Below are positions 1 to 10,574 of a DNA stretch of 64,000 bases, in pieces. The notes beneath the pieces were generated by a model. That model had not been told where the DNA came from. It worked only from the letters and a program-made list of their open reading frames with translations, and made no database searches. The position numbers and the translations under genes are program-made. The DNA lies in NCBI GenBank assembly GCA_030432565.1, contig JAUIGV010000007.1, positions 124,001-188,000 of the forward strand, in the 5' to 3' direction. Within the stretch, counting starts at the first letter, position 1, and each line of letters opens with the position of its first letter. Source of the DNA: Verrucomicrobiia bacterium. Its GTDB lineage: Bacteria; Verrucomicrobiota; Verrucomicrobiia; Verrucomicrobiales; Akkermansiaceae.

Positions 1-475
1 AATAACGGACCGGACTCAGTTCGGAGACCCCTTGAGCCGAGGAAGTTGCTTGAGGGCGACAGCGAATGGAGGACCCGAATGAATCCAGACGCAGCCAGAG
101 CCGTAATGTCACCGGTTCCAAAGTCAAAGTTAATCCTCTTGCTGAAGCGTGCATCGCCAAACTCGCTCAACTGCTAAATCCATCAAAAATCGTCATAGTC
201 CTGCCCCATGGCCTCATCTGCACCGTCTATTGCCCGAAAATGAATCTTGGGTGAAACAACGACCTTTCTCCCTCGTGTAAATCGAATTTTCGACCGGAAC
301 GCAAACTCCCCGGAACAATCCCAATTTTCTTTTTTTTGCCAGCTACAACCTTCTAAAAACAAGCGTAATGGAGGATCAAGTCGCATTTATACACGTAATC
401 TGACGCCTCCGTCCTAGATACGAGGAAATCCCGGGTTACCATAGTGCGGTCAAATTAGAAATTATCCTGCACACA
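1..475. other. Left-edge region without a supported gene
   Basis: No convincing gene. Frame 1 is open from base 1 to a TAA at 175-177 and could be the last 58 codons of a gene that begins outside the window, but the translation shows no recognisable motif. The short overlapping frames on both strands between 66 and 386 also show nothing. The stretch just before 476 presumably holds the promoter of the LamG/PEP-CTERM gene, but I see no clear -35/-10 pair, and the island promoter element described further right is absent here. Confidence 0.4.
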
Positions 476-1327
476 ATGAACCGAAACATCTTCTTAACCA
501 CTCTCCTCCTCGGAGCTGGCGCACTTTCCACCCAGGGCGCTCTCATTCACCGCTACAGCTTCAATGATACCGCCGGAGACGCTTCCGGAGCAACTCTCAC
601 CGACTCGATCGGAGGGGCCAACGGTATCGTTCGCGGTGACGGAGCAACCTTTACCGGCAGCGGCCTCAGCCTGCCTGGAGGTGGCTCTGGAACAGCAGCC
701 TATGGAGATCTCCCGAACAACCTGATCTCGACGCAAACCGCAGTTACCCTGGAAGGCTGGGTCTCTGTCAATGATGGTGGTAATGTATGGGCGCGTGTCT
801 TTGACTTCGGATCAAGCAACTCAGCCGAAGTGATTGGCCCCGGCGGAGGGGGAGTCGGAACCGATTACCTCTTGCTCTCGGCCGCCCGGGGCACTGATTA
901 CAATGCCCAGCGAATCGAAGTTCGAAACGAGGATCCCGCCGGAGGGGGGATCGCTACTTTCGACAGCGGCGTCGCAACAACCTTCGGACAAGCCTTTCAT
1001 TTTGCGGTCGCATGGGAAAACGATGGAGACGGAACCAGCACCATCAATTACTGGCGCGATGGCATCCACCTCACCATCGATGGCGATGTCGGCTCGGAAC
1101 TGGGTGATTTGAATGACGTTAACAACTGGCTGGGCCGCTCCAACTGGACAGCCGATGCCAACCTGAACGGAACCTTCGACGAGTTTCGGATTTACGACAG
1201 CGCTCTGAGCGGGGCCGAGGTTGCCGCCAGTCTCGCTGCCGGTCCCGATACGGTGATCCCTGAACCGAGCTCAGTTCTCCTCAGCCTTCTCGGGCTCGGC
1301 ATTTTGATGCGCGTTCGTCGCCGTTAA
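476..1327 (+). CDS. LamG-domain PEP-CTERM surface protein
   Basis: This 283-residue exported protein begins with a signal peptide (hydrophobic stretch, cleavage near TQGA, residues 1-21). Most of the rest is one concanavalin A-like LamG fold (about residues 22-255), with family features such as HRYSFND and NNWLGRSNW. It ends in a PEP-CTERM sorting signal: the VIPEPSS motif, a hydrophobic helix, then the basic tail RVRRR. In bacteria with exosortase, such proteins are processed at the membrane and moved to the cell surface or extracellular matrix; no exosortase gene lies in this window. The LamG domain closely resembles the first LamG domain of the protein at 5240-7690, so the two genes are paralogs. 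The ligand is unknown; glycan or matrix binding is the family expectation. A strong terminator follows at 1373-1408. Confidence 0.9.
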   Translation: MNRNIFLTTLLLGAGALSTQGALIHRYSFNDTAGDASGATLTDSIGGANGIVRGDGATFTGSGLSLPGGGSGTAAYGDLPNNLISTQTAVTLEGWVSVNDGGNVWARVFDFGSSNSAEVIGPGGGGVGTDYLLLSAARGTDYNAQRIEVRNEDPAGGGIATFDSGVATTFGQAFHFAVAWENDGDGTSTINYWRDGIHLTIDGDVGSELGDLNDVNNWLGRSNWTADANLNGTFDEFRIYDSALSGAEVAASLAAGPDTVIPEPSSVLLSLLGLGILMRVRRR

Positions 1328-1372
1328 AAAAATCACAGTTCGACGGGCTTCTTAATCACCCGATTTTCAATC

Positions 1373-1408
1373 ACCCGTCTCTCTTGAAGAGGACGGGTAA
1401 TTTTTTTT
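1373..1408 (+). terminator. Rho-independent terminator after the LamG gene
   Basis: An inverted repeat, ACCCGTC then CTCTT against AAGAG then GACGGGT, forms a long hairpin with one bulged T. After two A residues it is followed by a run of eight T at 1401-1408. It lies 46 bases after the LamG stop codon. Because it covers the TTG codon at 1384, it also argues against starting the next gene there. Confidence 0.85.
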
Positions 1409-1443
1409 CCAACGTTCATATCGAGTCTCTCAACCTCCAGGCC

Positions 1444-4400
1444 ATGTTTCACCTGTTTCGTATCCTCACTTCGCTCTCACTTCTGCTAGTCCTGTCCGCT
1501 TGCAAGCAGGAATCATCGCAGGCGACCGGGGCCACCGATCCCACACACCCCAAACCCGTTGAAGGCTCAATCACTTCCACTCCGCTACCGGATCGTTCCG
1601 ATCAAAGCGACGGCGGGCCTCTTTTCGAATTGGTGGAAACAGCTCACAGCGGGGTCGACTTTGGACTCCATTGGAGCGATCCGGAGGGAAACCTCAAAGA
1701 GTTTCTCTTCCTGAACCCTTCCGGTGGGATCTGCACGGGCGACTACGATGGAGACCAACTCCCCGACCTCTACATCACAAGCCCTTCCGGCGGGAATCGG
1801 CTCTACCGCAATCTCGGCAATTTCAAGTTCGAAGACGTCACTCAATCCACCGGCGTTTCAGATCCCGAATTCTGGGGGACCGGAGCGAGCTTTGTCGATA
1901 TTGACAACGATGGTGACCTCGATCTCTACGCCTGCGGATATCAGTGCCCCAACAAGCTTTACCTCAACAATGGCAACGGGAAATTCACCGACCAAGCCAA
2001 GCAACTGGGCCTTGATTTCAAAGGGGGCAGCATGATGATGAGCTTCGCAGACATTGATAACGATGGAGATGTTGATGGCTACCTTGCCACCACTGCGGTA
2101 GCGCCCCCTGCGGGCACAAAATTCCAGGTTAAATTCGTCCCCCGTGAAAGCGATGGCGTCGAAGTTCCCGTGGTCTTGCCAGAGCTTCGGGAATACTGGG
2201 ACATTCTCTACCTTCCCGGTGACAAGGTTCGTCGGACCGAGGCCGCTCAATACGATCACCTTTTCCGCAACGACAACGGAAAGTTCGTCGATGTTTCCAA
2301 ATCAGCCGGGATCGACGGGCCTTACTTCACTCTTTCCGCAACCTGGCTTGATTATGACGCCGACGGTGATGCCGACCTCTATGTCTCCAACGACTACACC
2401 GGACCGGACATTCTCTATCGTAACCGCGGTGACGGAACTTTCGAAAACGTCACCCGCGAAGCCACCCCACACACTCCCTGGTTTTCGATGGGCAGCGATG
2501 TCGGTGATCTCAATAACGATGGTCTCCCCGACCTCTTCGCTTCCGACATGTCCGCAACCTCACACTATCGCTCCAAGGTCATGATGGGAAACATGGACGA
2601 CAGCGGATGGTTTCTTGACTGGGCCGAGCCCCGCCAATTTATGCGAAATTCAGTCTACCTCAACTCTGGCACGGGGCGTTTTCAGGAAGTCGCTTTCCTT
2701 GCCGGACTTTCCAGCACCGATTGGACCTGGTCCCCTCGTATTGAGGACTTTGACCAGGACGGTCTCGCCGACGTTTTCGTCACCAATGGCGTCATGAGGG
2801 ATAACATGAACTCCGATCTTTCCAACTATGCCGAGAAAAACCTGAGGCCCGGCAGTCCGGAGTACATTAAATTCTGGTTGGAGAAGCCGATCCGAAAGGA
2901 AAAAAACCTCGCCTTTAAAAACCTCGGCGAACTCAAATTCAAATCCATTGGCGGAGATTGGGGACTGGAAAGAAATGGCGTCAGCTTCGGGGCAACCACG
3001 GCGGATCTCGACGGTGATGGCGACAGCGATCTCATCATCAACAATGCCGACGGTCCGGTAAGCATCTACCGCAACAAAACTTCGAAAAACAACCGCATCA
3101 AGGTAAGCCTCCGCGGCGTGACCAACAACCACAGGGGCCTCGGCGCGACCATTTTCGTGACCACCTCAACGGGGCTGCAATCCCGCACCGTCACCTCGGC
3201 AAGAGGATGGCTTTCCGCCAGCGATACCACCGCCGTCTTCGGGCTGGGTTCCGCCGACAAGGTGCAGCGCCTCGAAATCCGATGGCCTGGAAAGGTCCGG
3301 CAGATCTACGAAAATCTGGACGCCAATCACCACTACTTCGTCTCGGAGCCCGTCGCCCAACCCTCGCCTCCGGCCCCCGCCCCCCCTTCCCCTCTCTTTG
3401 TCGAATCCAAACATCTCGCCCAAGCCGTCCATCAGGAAACTCCTTTTGACGACTTTAAACTCCAACCCCTGCTCCCCAACAAGCTCTCTCAAAATGGACC
3501 GGGAATGGCCTGGGGAGACATCGACAACGATGGCGACGAGGACTTTTTCCTCGGCGGAGCCAAGGGCCAGGCCGGACAGTTGCTTGGCAAGAATGGCGAA
3601 GGAAACTTCATTCCACTCGACGTGCCGGTCCTGATGAAAAGCGTCGATTCCGAAGACATGGGAGCCCTCTTTTTTGACTGTGACAACGATGGAGACCTAG
3701 ACCTCTTCGTCGCCCACGGTAGCTCCGAACACCAGCCCGGCCATCTCTCATACTGCGACCAACTTTACCTCAACGACGGAAACGGAAACTTCGCGGAGGC
3801 CCCGAAGGGAAGTCTGCCAAAACTTCCCATGAGCTCCGGACCGGTTGCCTGTGCCGACATCGACCGGGATGGTGACCTCGACCTCTTCGTCGGCGGCAGA
3901 CTGATCCCCGGTCAATACCCAAAGGCTCCTCCAAGCCAACTTCTCGTCAATCAAGGCGGTAAATTCACCTCCATGCTTATGCCCGGACTCGGCATGGTCA
4001 CCGGTGCCGCTTTCTCCGATGCCGATGATGACGGCTGGATCGACCTCCTCGTCACCACCGAATGGGGACCGGTGCACTTTTTCAAAAACGAAAAAGGCAA
4101 GCTCACCAGAAAAACAGAAGAAGCCGGCCTCTCCGGTCGCACCGGATGGTGGAATGGCATTGCTGTCGGAGACCTCGATTCCGATGGCGACCTCGACTAC
4201 CTCGTTACCAACTTTGGACTCAATACGAAATACAAGGCCTCGCCAAAAATGCCGGCCCTCATTTACTATGGCGATGTCGATGGGAGCGGAAAGCCCCATC
4301 TCATCGAAGCCAAGGTTTCGGATGGCAGACTTCTTCCCCGCCGGGGATTCAGCTGTTCCAAAAGCGCCATGCCCTCGCTGCAAGCGAAAGTCGGAACCTT

Positions 4401-5088
4401 CCACAACTTCGCCAGCTCCGCACTCACCGAACTCTATCAGGACACCCGCCTTAATAGCGCCCTCAAGTTTGAAGCCAATACTCTCGAAACCGGAATCCTC
4501 ATCAACGATGGCAATGCCCATTTCTCATGGTCCCCCCTGCCCCGCTTTGCCCAAATCGCTCCGGCCTTCGGGGCTGTCCTGGAGGACCTCGATGCCGATG
4601 GAGATCTTGACGCCGTGCTTGCACAGAACTTCTACAATCCACAACGCGAAACCGGAAGAATGGACGGCGGACTTGGTCTGCTTCTCGAAAACGACGGCTC
4701 GGGAAACCTTGCTCCGATGACCGCCGCCAAAAGCGGGCTTGTCATCCCGGACGACGCCAAAAGCCTATCCCTCACTGACCTGAACCAGGACAACCGTCCG
4801 GATCTCATCTTTGGAATCAATGACGGCAACACCATCACCTACTTAAACCAAACAACAAGGGACTTCCTCAAGATCCCACTCACCCCGGCTGATACCGGGA
4901 TCAAGATCACAATCGATGGCGTGACCCGATCCCTGCAAGGCGGAGGCAGTTACCTCGCTCACTCCCCGGCCGTTCTCTTCTTTCCGTCACCTTCCAGAGA
5001 CACCTCCGCCACCGTCCGCCGACCGGATGGCTCAACCAAAATCATCAAGGTCACCGCACAGCAAAAAACACTCACCCTGACACCATAA
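1444..5088 (+). CDS. FG-GAP/VCBS repeat lipoprotein with ASPIC/UnbV domain
   Basis: I start this gene at the ATG at 1444, giving 1214 residues, rather than at the in-frame TTG at 1384, which lies inside a terminator hairpin. The ATG start gives a lipoprotein signal, MFHLFRILTS then LLVLSAC, with the lipobox cysteine near residue 19. The protein is built of FG-GAP/VCBS beta-propeller repeats, each with a calcium-binding loop of the form DxDxDGxxD (for example DIDNDGDLD). They form two blocks. Between them, about residues 550-630, is an ASPIC/UnbV domain (RGLGATIFV, EIRWPGKVRQ), followed by a proline-rich linker. This is the CRTAC1-like architecture common in Verrucomicrobiota and Planctomycetota. 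It is probably anchored in the outer membrane and binds calcium and an unknown extracellular partner. The flanking LamG genes suggest a shared surface role. Confidence 0.88.
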   Translation: MFHLFRILTSLSLLLVLSACKQESSQATGATDPTHPKPVEGSITSTPLPDRSDQSDGGPLFELVETAHSGVDFGLHWSDPEGNLKEFLFLNPSGGICTGDYDGDQLPDLYITSPSGGNRLYRNLGNFKFEDVTQSTGVSDPEFWGTGASFVDIDNDGDLDLYACGYQCPNKLYLNNGNGKFTDQAKQLGLDFKGGSMMMSFADIDNDGDVDGYLATTAVAPPAGTKFQVKFVPRESDGVEVPVVLPELREYWDILYLPGDKVRRTEAAQYDHLFRNDNGKFVDVSKSAGIDGPYFTLSATWLDYDADGDADLYVSNDYTGPDILYRNRGDGTFENVTREATPHTPWFSMGSDVGDLNNDGLPDLFASDMSATSHYRSKVMMGNMDDSGWFLDWAEPRQFMRNSVYLNSGTGRFQEVAFLAGLSSTDWTWSPRIEDFDQDGLADVFVTNGVMRDNMNSDLSNYAEKNLRPGSPEYIKFWLEKPIRKEKNLAFKNLGELKFKSIGGDWGLERNGVSFGATTADLDGDGDSDLIINNADGPVSIYRNKTSKNNRIKVSLRGVTNNHRGLGATIFVTTSTGLQSRTVTSARGWLSASDTTAVFGLGSADKVQRLEIRWPGKVRQIYENLDANHHYFVSEPVAQPSPPAPAPPSPLFVESKHLAQAVHQETPFDDFKLQPLLPNKLSQNGPGMAWGDIDNDGDEDFFLGGAKGQAGQLLGKNGEGNFIPLDVPVLMKSVDSEDMGALFFDCDNDGDLDLFVAHGSSEHQPGHLSYCDQLYLNDGNGNFAEAPKGSLPKLPMSSGPVACADIDRDGDLDLFVGGRLIPGQYPKAPPSQLLVNQGGKFTSMLMPGLGMVTGAAFSDADDDGWIDLLVTTEWGPVHFFKNEKGKLTRKTEEAGLSGRTGWWNGIAVGDLDSDGDLDYLVTNFGLNTKYKASPKMPALIYYGDVDGSGKPHLIEAKVSDGRLLPRRGFSCSKSAMPSLQAKVGTFHNFASSALTELYQDTRLNSALKFEANTLETGILINDGNAHFSWSPLPRFAQIAPAFGAVLEDLDADGDLDAVLAQNFYNPQRETGRMDGGLGLLLENDGSGNLAPMTAAKSGLVIPDDAKSLSLTDLNQDNRPDLIFGINDGNTITYLNQTTRDFLKIPLTPADTGIKITIDGVTRSLQGGGSYLAHSPAVLFFPSPSRDTSATVRRPDGSTKIIKVTAQQKTLTLTP

Positions 5089-5239
5089 ATCTCGAGCTGA
5101 ATGGAGAAAAGATCCCTATGTCGCACTTTAACACAAATTGTGTCGGAGTGATCCTATTCCAAACAGTCATTTCAAGAGACACTCAGAACAACACACAAAC
5201 CCCGGCATCGGTAAATCCGCTCCCCAACCCAACAAACAC

Positions 5240-7690
5240 ATGACTCGTCAATCAACCCGGCAACTTGGCTTCGCTCTCCTAATCTTAGGGACGTCACCCC
5301 AGCTCCACGGACAACTCATCCACCGCTACAGCTTTAACTCATCCGCCGGAGATGCCACTGGTGCTACTTTGGTCGACTCAATCGGTGGAGCGGATGGCAC
5401 AGTCCGCGGAACTGGAGCCTTCTTTACCGGCACCGGCCTCGATCTGCCAGGTGGAGCTTCTGCCACTCAAGCCTACGGTGATCTTCCAAACGGCCTCATT
5501 TCCTCAAACACCGCCGTCACCCTCGAAGGTTGGGTCACCATTGATACCACCGACCAAGCATGGGCGCGCATTTTCGATTTTGGCTCCAGTGCTCTCGGTG
5601 AAGTGACCGGCCCGGGTGGTGGAGGCAATGGAACCGACTACCTCTTCCTCTCGGCGACGATCAATGCCGATTACAATGCCCAGAGGGTGGAAGTCCGGAA
5701 CGAAGATCCCGCCGGAGGTGGAATCTTCACTTTTGATAGTGCCGCCGGGACCGTTGCGGGAAACACCATTCACTTTGCCGTCACCTGGGAAGACACCGGA
5801 GTGGGCACCAGTAAACTTAATTACTGGCGCGATGGCGTTCGAATGACGACCGACGCCATCGTCAATGCAAACCTCGCCGATCTAAACGATGTCAACAACT
5901 GGCTGGGTCGCTCCAACTGGACCGCGGATGCCAATATCAACGCCACCTTTGACGAGTTCCGGATTTATGACATCGCACTTGTCGAACAGCAGGTCACATC
6001 AAGCATGAATTCCGGCCCGGAAACACCTCTCGATTTCGACTCCGATGGCGACGGTGATGGAATGCCGGACGCCTTCGAAAATCTTTACGCTTTTCTCGAT
6101 TCCGCAGACTCCTCAGACGCGGCTCTCGACGAAGACAATGATGGCCTCACAAACCTTGAGGAATTTCAGGAAGACACCATTCCCGACGATGAAGACAGCG
6201 ACGACGATGGACTCACTGATGGAGAGGAGGTCAACACCCACGGCACGAACCCAAACAAGACGGATAGTGATGACGACGGTCTCTCGGACAGGGAAGAAGT
6301 AAATACGACCAACACCCTTCCCTTGAACGAAGATACCGATGACGACGGTATCACTGATGGCTACGAATCGCAATATGTGTTCCTCGACCCAAACACCCCG
6401 GGAGATGCCTCACTCGACGAAGACTCGGACACCTTGAGTAACCTTCAGGAGTTTCAAGTCGGTACCGCTCCAGACGACGACGATACCGACGATGATGGCC
6501 TCAGCGACGGCGAGGAAGTTAATACGACCAACACACTCCCTCTCGATGCCGATAGTGATGACGATGGTCTCTCGGACGGGGACGAAGTGAATACGACCAA
6601 CACCCTCCCACTTGACGCCGACAGCGACGATGACGGGATCAATGATGGCCCGGAGGTTTTTGCTGGAACTGACCCGCTTCAGTCTGAGGCAACCACTCCT
6701 ACTCCCGTCCACCGCTACTCCTTTAATGAAGCAGCTGGCGCAGCCGACCAGGGAGCTTCCGTAATCGATTCCATCGGAGGAGCCAACGGAGTGATTGTCG
6801 GTAATGGCGGGCTCTGGACCGGAAGTGCCCTGACTCTTCCCGGTGGAGATGGAGCGACGGCAAATGCCGCCTACGTAGACCTCCCCAACGGTCTTCTTTC
6901 CGCCCACGATCATGTCACTTTCGAGGCTTGGTATACCGTAAACTCAGTTCAAAATTGGGGTCGTATTTGGGACTTTGGTTCCACTGCAGCTGGCGAAGTC
7001 AACACGACCGGCGTTGGTGCCTCGGAAGGTCTTGACTACTTTATCCATGCCTCGAGCCGGGGAACCGATTTCAACCTGCAACGCACTTCGATCAGAAACA
7101 ACGACGCCGACTCCCTCGGAGGAGGTATCGGACCGATTGACGCAGCCGAAGAAGCCGCCGACAGCGGGGTTGCCAGTGTCACAGGTCAGGAATATCACGT
7201 CGCCGGCATCTGGACTTCCGATGGAACCGGAGGTGGCCAGCTGACGATCTACCGTGATGGGGTGAAACAAACCAGCAGAACAACCACCTTCACTCCCCGC
7301 GATATCAATGACGTCAACAACTGGTTGGGACGCTCCAACTGGACGGGTGACAACTACTTGAATGGAGATCTCAATGAATTCAGAATCTACGAAGGAGCCA
7401 TGAATGATGCTGCAGTTCAAGCCAGCTTTGTTGCTGGTCCTGATGCCGCCATTGGGTCAAGTGGAATCACGATCACCTCCGTCCGTTACAATGAAGTGAG
7501 TGATCAGATCACACTAACTTTCAATTCTACTCCAGGCCGAACCTACGATGTCTTCTGGTCAAGCGACTTGCTTGATTTTAGCAATGAACTCATCGACGGC
7601 ATTCCAGCAACCGGGACCAGCACAACCGTCGGCCCCCTTGCCAATCCGTCCCCCGGAGCCACCAAGCTCTTTTTTAGGGTGAATGATTAG
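5240..7690 (+). CDS. Secreted protein with two LamG domains and TSP3-like repeats
   Basis: The ATG at 5240 gives 816 residues starting with a normal signal peptide (MTRQSTRQLG to LHGQ); an upstream TTG at 5138 would add an implausible leader. The order is: LamG domain (about 25-255), an acidic block of DSDDDGLSDGEE-type repeats (about 263-483), a second LamG domain (about 490-735), and a C-terminal beta domain (about 745-816). The acidic block resembles thrombospondin type 3 calcium-binding repeats and probably needs calcium to fold. The first LamG domain is a close paralog of the one at 476-1327. There is no PEP-CTERM signal; instead the last 70 residues (TYDVFWSSDLLDF) resemble the STDLxxW domain that ends several island proteins. 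The gene converges on the operon ending at 7824. Confidence 0.86.
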   Translation: MTRQSTRQLGFALLILGTSPQLHGQLIHRYSFNSSAGDATGATLVDSIGGADGTVRGTGAFFTGTGLDLPGGASATQAYGDLPNGLISSNTAVTLEGWVTIDTTDQAWARIFDFGSSALGEVTGPGGGGNGTDYLFLSATINADYNAQRVEVRNEDPAGGGIFTFDSAAGTVAGNTIHFAVTWEDTGVGTSKLNYWRDGVRMTTDAIVNANLADLNDVNNWLGRSNWTADANINATFDEFRIYDIALVEQQVTSSMNSGPETPLDFDSDGDGDGMPDAFENLYAFLDSADSSDAALDEDNDGLTNLEEFQEDTIPDDEDSDDDGLTDGEEVNTHGTNPNKTDSDDDGLSDREEVNTTNTLPLNEDTDDDGITDGYESQYVFLDPNTPGDASLDEDSDTLSNLQEFQVGTAPDDDDTDDDGLSDGEEVNTTNTLPLDADSDDDGLSDGDEVNTTNTLPLDADSDDDGINDGPEVFAGTDPLQSEATTPTPVHRYSFNEAAGAADQGASVIDSIGGANGVIVGNGGLWTGSALTLPGGDGATANAAYVDLPNGLLSAHDHVTFEAWYTVNSVQNWGRIWDFGSTAAGEVNTTGVGASEGLDYFIHASSRGTDFNLQRTSIRNNDADSLGGGIGPIDAAEEAADSGVASVTGQEYHVAGIWTSDGTGGGQLTIYRDGVKQTSRTTTFTPRDINDVNNWLGRSNWTGDNYLNGDLNEFRIYEGAMNDAAVQASFVAGPDAAIGSSGITITSVRYNEVSDQITLTFNSTPGRTYDVFWSSDLLDFSNELIDGIPATGTSTTVGPLANPSPGATKLFFRVND

Positions 7691-7823
7691 TTACAGGTTT
7701 TCGCCGCAATACGTTTCTGCCACCCAGCCCGGATCAATTTCCCAGGGGAATTCCAAGGCTCAGACCCAATAATTCAAGTGACCCGTTTTTTTTGGTGACC
7801 AGATCACGACGATCAAACTGTCG

Positions 7824-10535
7824 CTACTTTCGTTTCAATTGATTCAATCTTTCGTGGAACGCTTGGTAGATGGATGGCGGATACGGAGTAGGTTGAACAG
7901 CGGCCATTTCCCGGGCCGCTTTGGCCTCTCCGGCCCGACCGAGCTTCTCGAGAATGCGGGCTCTGAGAATCCACATCCCAACCAGACTCGCACCCGGCTC
8001 ATCTTCTTTGCGATCGAACTCTTTTTTGTGAGCCTCGATCGCCGTATCAATGTCAGCCAGCGCGGCTTCCCAATCGTTCAAGCTGATGTTCGCCAGCGCC
8101 CGTCCGTGAAAACGCGGGGCGCGCCAGCGGTAGCGTTCATCTTTCCCCGGGAGAAAGGGCCCCGAGAATATCTTTTTGGCTTTCGCAAATTCACCATTGG
8201 CCAATGCCCGGTAGGCAAGCTCGGTATCACAAACTTCAATATGAACTCCCATTGCGAGCCAAATCGCAAACGGATACCCGAAGTCGGATTTGTAAACGAA
8301 CCCCGAAGTGTGCCAGGCGACCGTGCCATCACGGCGCAACAGGAAGACGTTGGGAATACGGTCGGAGGAAAGGATTCCCAGCTGACGGACCATCGGATTT
8401 TTCAAACCGCCTGGAACCAGCGCGGCCCGGCAGAGCCAATTGTTTTTCGCCATCAACGCTTTCACCTGCTCGGCATCGTCGCAGAGAAAAGCCGCAATCA
8501 CCTCAACTTCCTTGTGAATGTGACGCTCCGAGAGTTCGAAGGCATAGTTCATGACGTTTCTCAGCGGGTCATTCTTCCTCTGGGGGTTCCCATTCCTATC
8601 CAGAGGAATCGGAAAATCCGCCTCCGGATCAGCCGGAGGGTCGACGAACATCAGCAAGGTTAATTTATCCTGCGTCTCCCGTGGCAGCTTCATCGTACCA
8701 CCTTCAAGTCTCTTCAACTCGATCTCAGGCAGGCGATCGGTCATCGGGTCGAGACCGTGGTTGACGGCATGTTCGCGGGGCGAAACGATATACCCGTAGC
8801 GAGCCCTGACACGACGCTCGGGACGCGAGAGTTTGACCTTCAAAAGATCCAGCCTGTGGTAGCGATCACGCAAAAACGCCGCTACTTCCCAGACACTTGG
8901 ATCACTGAGGTCATTCTTAAGAAGAAGTTCGCGAAACCTTTGGTGCAGTTCTGGCGAGTTGGCGTCAAGAGCGAGAATGGCTGCAGCCGCAACGGCGATT
9001 GCGTCTCCTCCCCCCTCATCGACCAGTTCTGATAAAATCGACTTGGCTTCAGCAGCGCTTTCACGGAGCGCCTCTTTTGCCAAACAGAACCTCGAAACAA
9101 GATCCGCACCATCGGGCAAGGACGTGGCCATAATCGCGCGAGCTTCCTTCGCCGCCATCTCGAAATATTTAGGATCAGCGGCCATCTTCCACATTCCCAA
9201 CAAGGCAACAATCCGGCGGTTGCGGACCCGCCACAGATCAGGATCGTTCGGATGATTGGTGATCGCGTCCGCGCAAAGTTTAATTGCCTTCCCATAGTTT
9301 GCCAACGCCTCATCACGTGTGAGCCGATAGCGGAACGGAGCTTTGACAAAGCAATCCTGGATCTCCCGAAGCGAAGCGGCCAGCCCGCCAGCCTCTGGGA
9401 TTTCTGTATTGGCCACCAAAAAATCGCCAATGAACAAGGACTGCAACTGCGCCAAATAACGCTCGCTGGTGAGCCTGACATCGTCGAACTTGTAGGGGTT
9501 CACCCTCCCCCCCTGGCCGTGGCCATAGTTCTCGGTTGGCGACAGTAAGGTGTATCCGTAGGCATTGACCAAAATGCTCACCGGATCTCTGCGACCATAG
9601 GTGCGGAAAGTCTGACTTTTCTTTCCACCGTGGAGTCGGAGCGCCGTCCATTTCAACCCGAGCGCGCGCAGCGTCGATTCTCCCGCGTCCGGCAACTCAT
9701 CAAGGTTGAAGCTGTAGAAATCAAAGCGGCCCGGATGGAGTTCCTCATACTCGTTGATCTGTTTTAGAGCGACCTCGAAACCCTCCGTCTTCTTCGTCCA
9801 GAACACCATCAAGCAGGGATGCCCCAAACGATCGACCGGAAAGTTCAACGTGGTCCCGTCCGCGCGGGTGAAGGTGCCGCGAAAAAGCGCCTCAATACGA
9901 CCGGCAGCGAGACTTTTACGACGAAATTCTATGACTCCATGATGGTCGGAAAAACGCTCCTGCATGGTCCGCAAGATCTGCATCTCCAAATCGAAAGCCT
10001 CGAGCTTCGGCGCGATCTGCGAGGCTAACATCAGGCTCTTCGCCTCACCCGGCGTGTCACGGTATCGTGCAATCAGTTTCTCGAGCGCTCCGGCACGCTC
10101 CTTCACATCCGCCTTCTTGATCGACAGCTCCCTCTCCATGAGTAGCAAATCCGCCTCGAGGCGCAGATCCGCTACCTCGTCAGGCGCGCCGGCCAGCTTG
10201 GCACAGGTTTCGAGGAGAGCATCGCGATTCTCATCTGAGTTTTCAAGGGCGAGAAGACGCTTCTGGCTCTGGAAGACGATGTCCAAAATGCGGTAGCGAT
10301 TGGGAGCCGCCGAGGATGACTTCAAGAGCTTTTCTCCGTCGCGAACAACGCCTTTGTAGGCACGACGCATCCTCGTCTTCGAAGAAGCCTCGCCCGCCTC
10401 GGCCAGTTCCTTTTGCAGCGAGACGATCTCCTTTTCGGAGAGATCGTCGGCAGCCTCCTGCGATTTCGCGACGCTCACAGAAAATCCTGCAAAAAGAAAT
10501 ACCACCAGAAATAGGTGAGTTCTCAAAGCGGTCAT
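7824..10535 (-). CDS. Exported protein with two degenerate thioredoxin-fold domains
   Basis: This 903-residue protein starts with a signal peptide (MTALRTHLFL to VAKSQ). A helical region follows, then a TlpA/redoxin-like domain near residues 220-345, a helical TPR-like middle, a second thioredoxin-like domain near 615-770, and a TPR-like C-terminus. In the first domain the position of the CxxC active site reads MVFWTKKTEGF, with no cysteine pair. The second keeps the TlpA strand IPNVFLLRRDGTVAW but also has no CxxC. It is therefore probably a structural or binding module rather than an oxidoreductase. It is a full-length paralog of the product of 12451-15300 and is the last gene of the moxR operon, 39 bases behind the transglutaminase-like gene. 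The fold assignment comes from motifs only. Confidence 0.7.
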   Translation of the reverse strand: MTALRTHLFLVVFLFAGFSVSVAKSQEAADDLSEKEIVSLQKELAEAGEASSKTRMRRAYKGVVRDGEKLLKSSSAAPNRYRILDIVFQSQKRLLALENSDENRDALLETCAKLAGAPDEVADLRLEADLLLMERELSIKKADVKERAGALEKLIARYRDTPGEAKSLMLASQIAPKLEAFDLEMQILRTMQERFSDHHGVIEFRRKSLAAGRIEALFRGTFTRADGTTLNFPVDRLGHPCLMVFWTKKTEGFEVALKQINEYEELHPGRFDFYSFNLDELPDAGESTLRALGLKWTALRLHGGKKSQTFRTYGRRDPVSILVNAYGYTLLSPTENYGHGQGGRVNPYKFDDVRLTSERYLAQLQSLFIGDFLVANTEIPEAGGLAASLREIQDCFVKAPFRYRLTRDEALANYGKAIKLCADAITNHPNDPDLWRVRNRRIVALLGMWKMAADPKYFEMAAKEARAIMATSLPDGADLVSRFCLAKEALRESAAEAKSILSELVDEGGGDAIAVAAAAILALDANSPELHQRFRELLLKNDLSDPSVWEVAAFLRDRYHRLDLLKVKLSRPERRVRARYGYIVSPREHAVNHGLDPMTDRLPEIELKRLEGGTMKLPRETQDKLTLLMFVDPPADPEADFPIPLDRNGNPQRKNDPLRNVMNYAFELSERHIHKEVEVIAAFLCDDAEQVKALMAKNNWLCRAALVPGGLKNPMVRQLGILSSDRIPNVFLLRRDGTVAWHTSGFVYKSDFGYPFAIWLAMGVHIEVCDTELAYRALANGEFAKAKKIFSGPFLPGKDERYRWRAPRFHGRALANISLNDWEAALADIDTAIEAHKKEFDRKEDEPGASLVGMWILRARILEKLGRAGEAKAAREMAAVQPTPYPPSIYQAFHERLNQLKRK

Positions 10536-10574
10536 AGGTTTATTTTTTCTCGTTCTCTTTTACTGTCCGCCTGC

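Noticed and set aside
1384-1443. TTG start 20 codons upstream of the FG-GAP lipoprotein
   Set aside because: The TTG lies within a strong terminator hairpin, and only the ATG at 1444 places the lipoprotein signal at the N-terminus.
6030-6690. Regular GATGACGA-type DNA repeats that could suggest a CRISPR or minisatellite
   Set aside because: They lie in frame in a secreted protein and encode acidic calcium-binding DSDDDGLSDG repeats; there are no spacers or cas genes.
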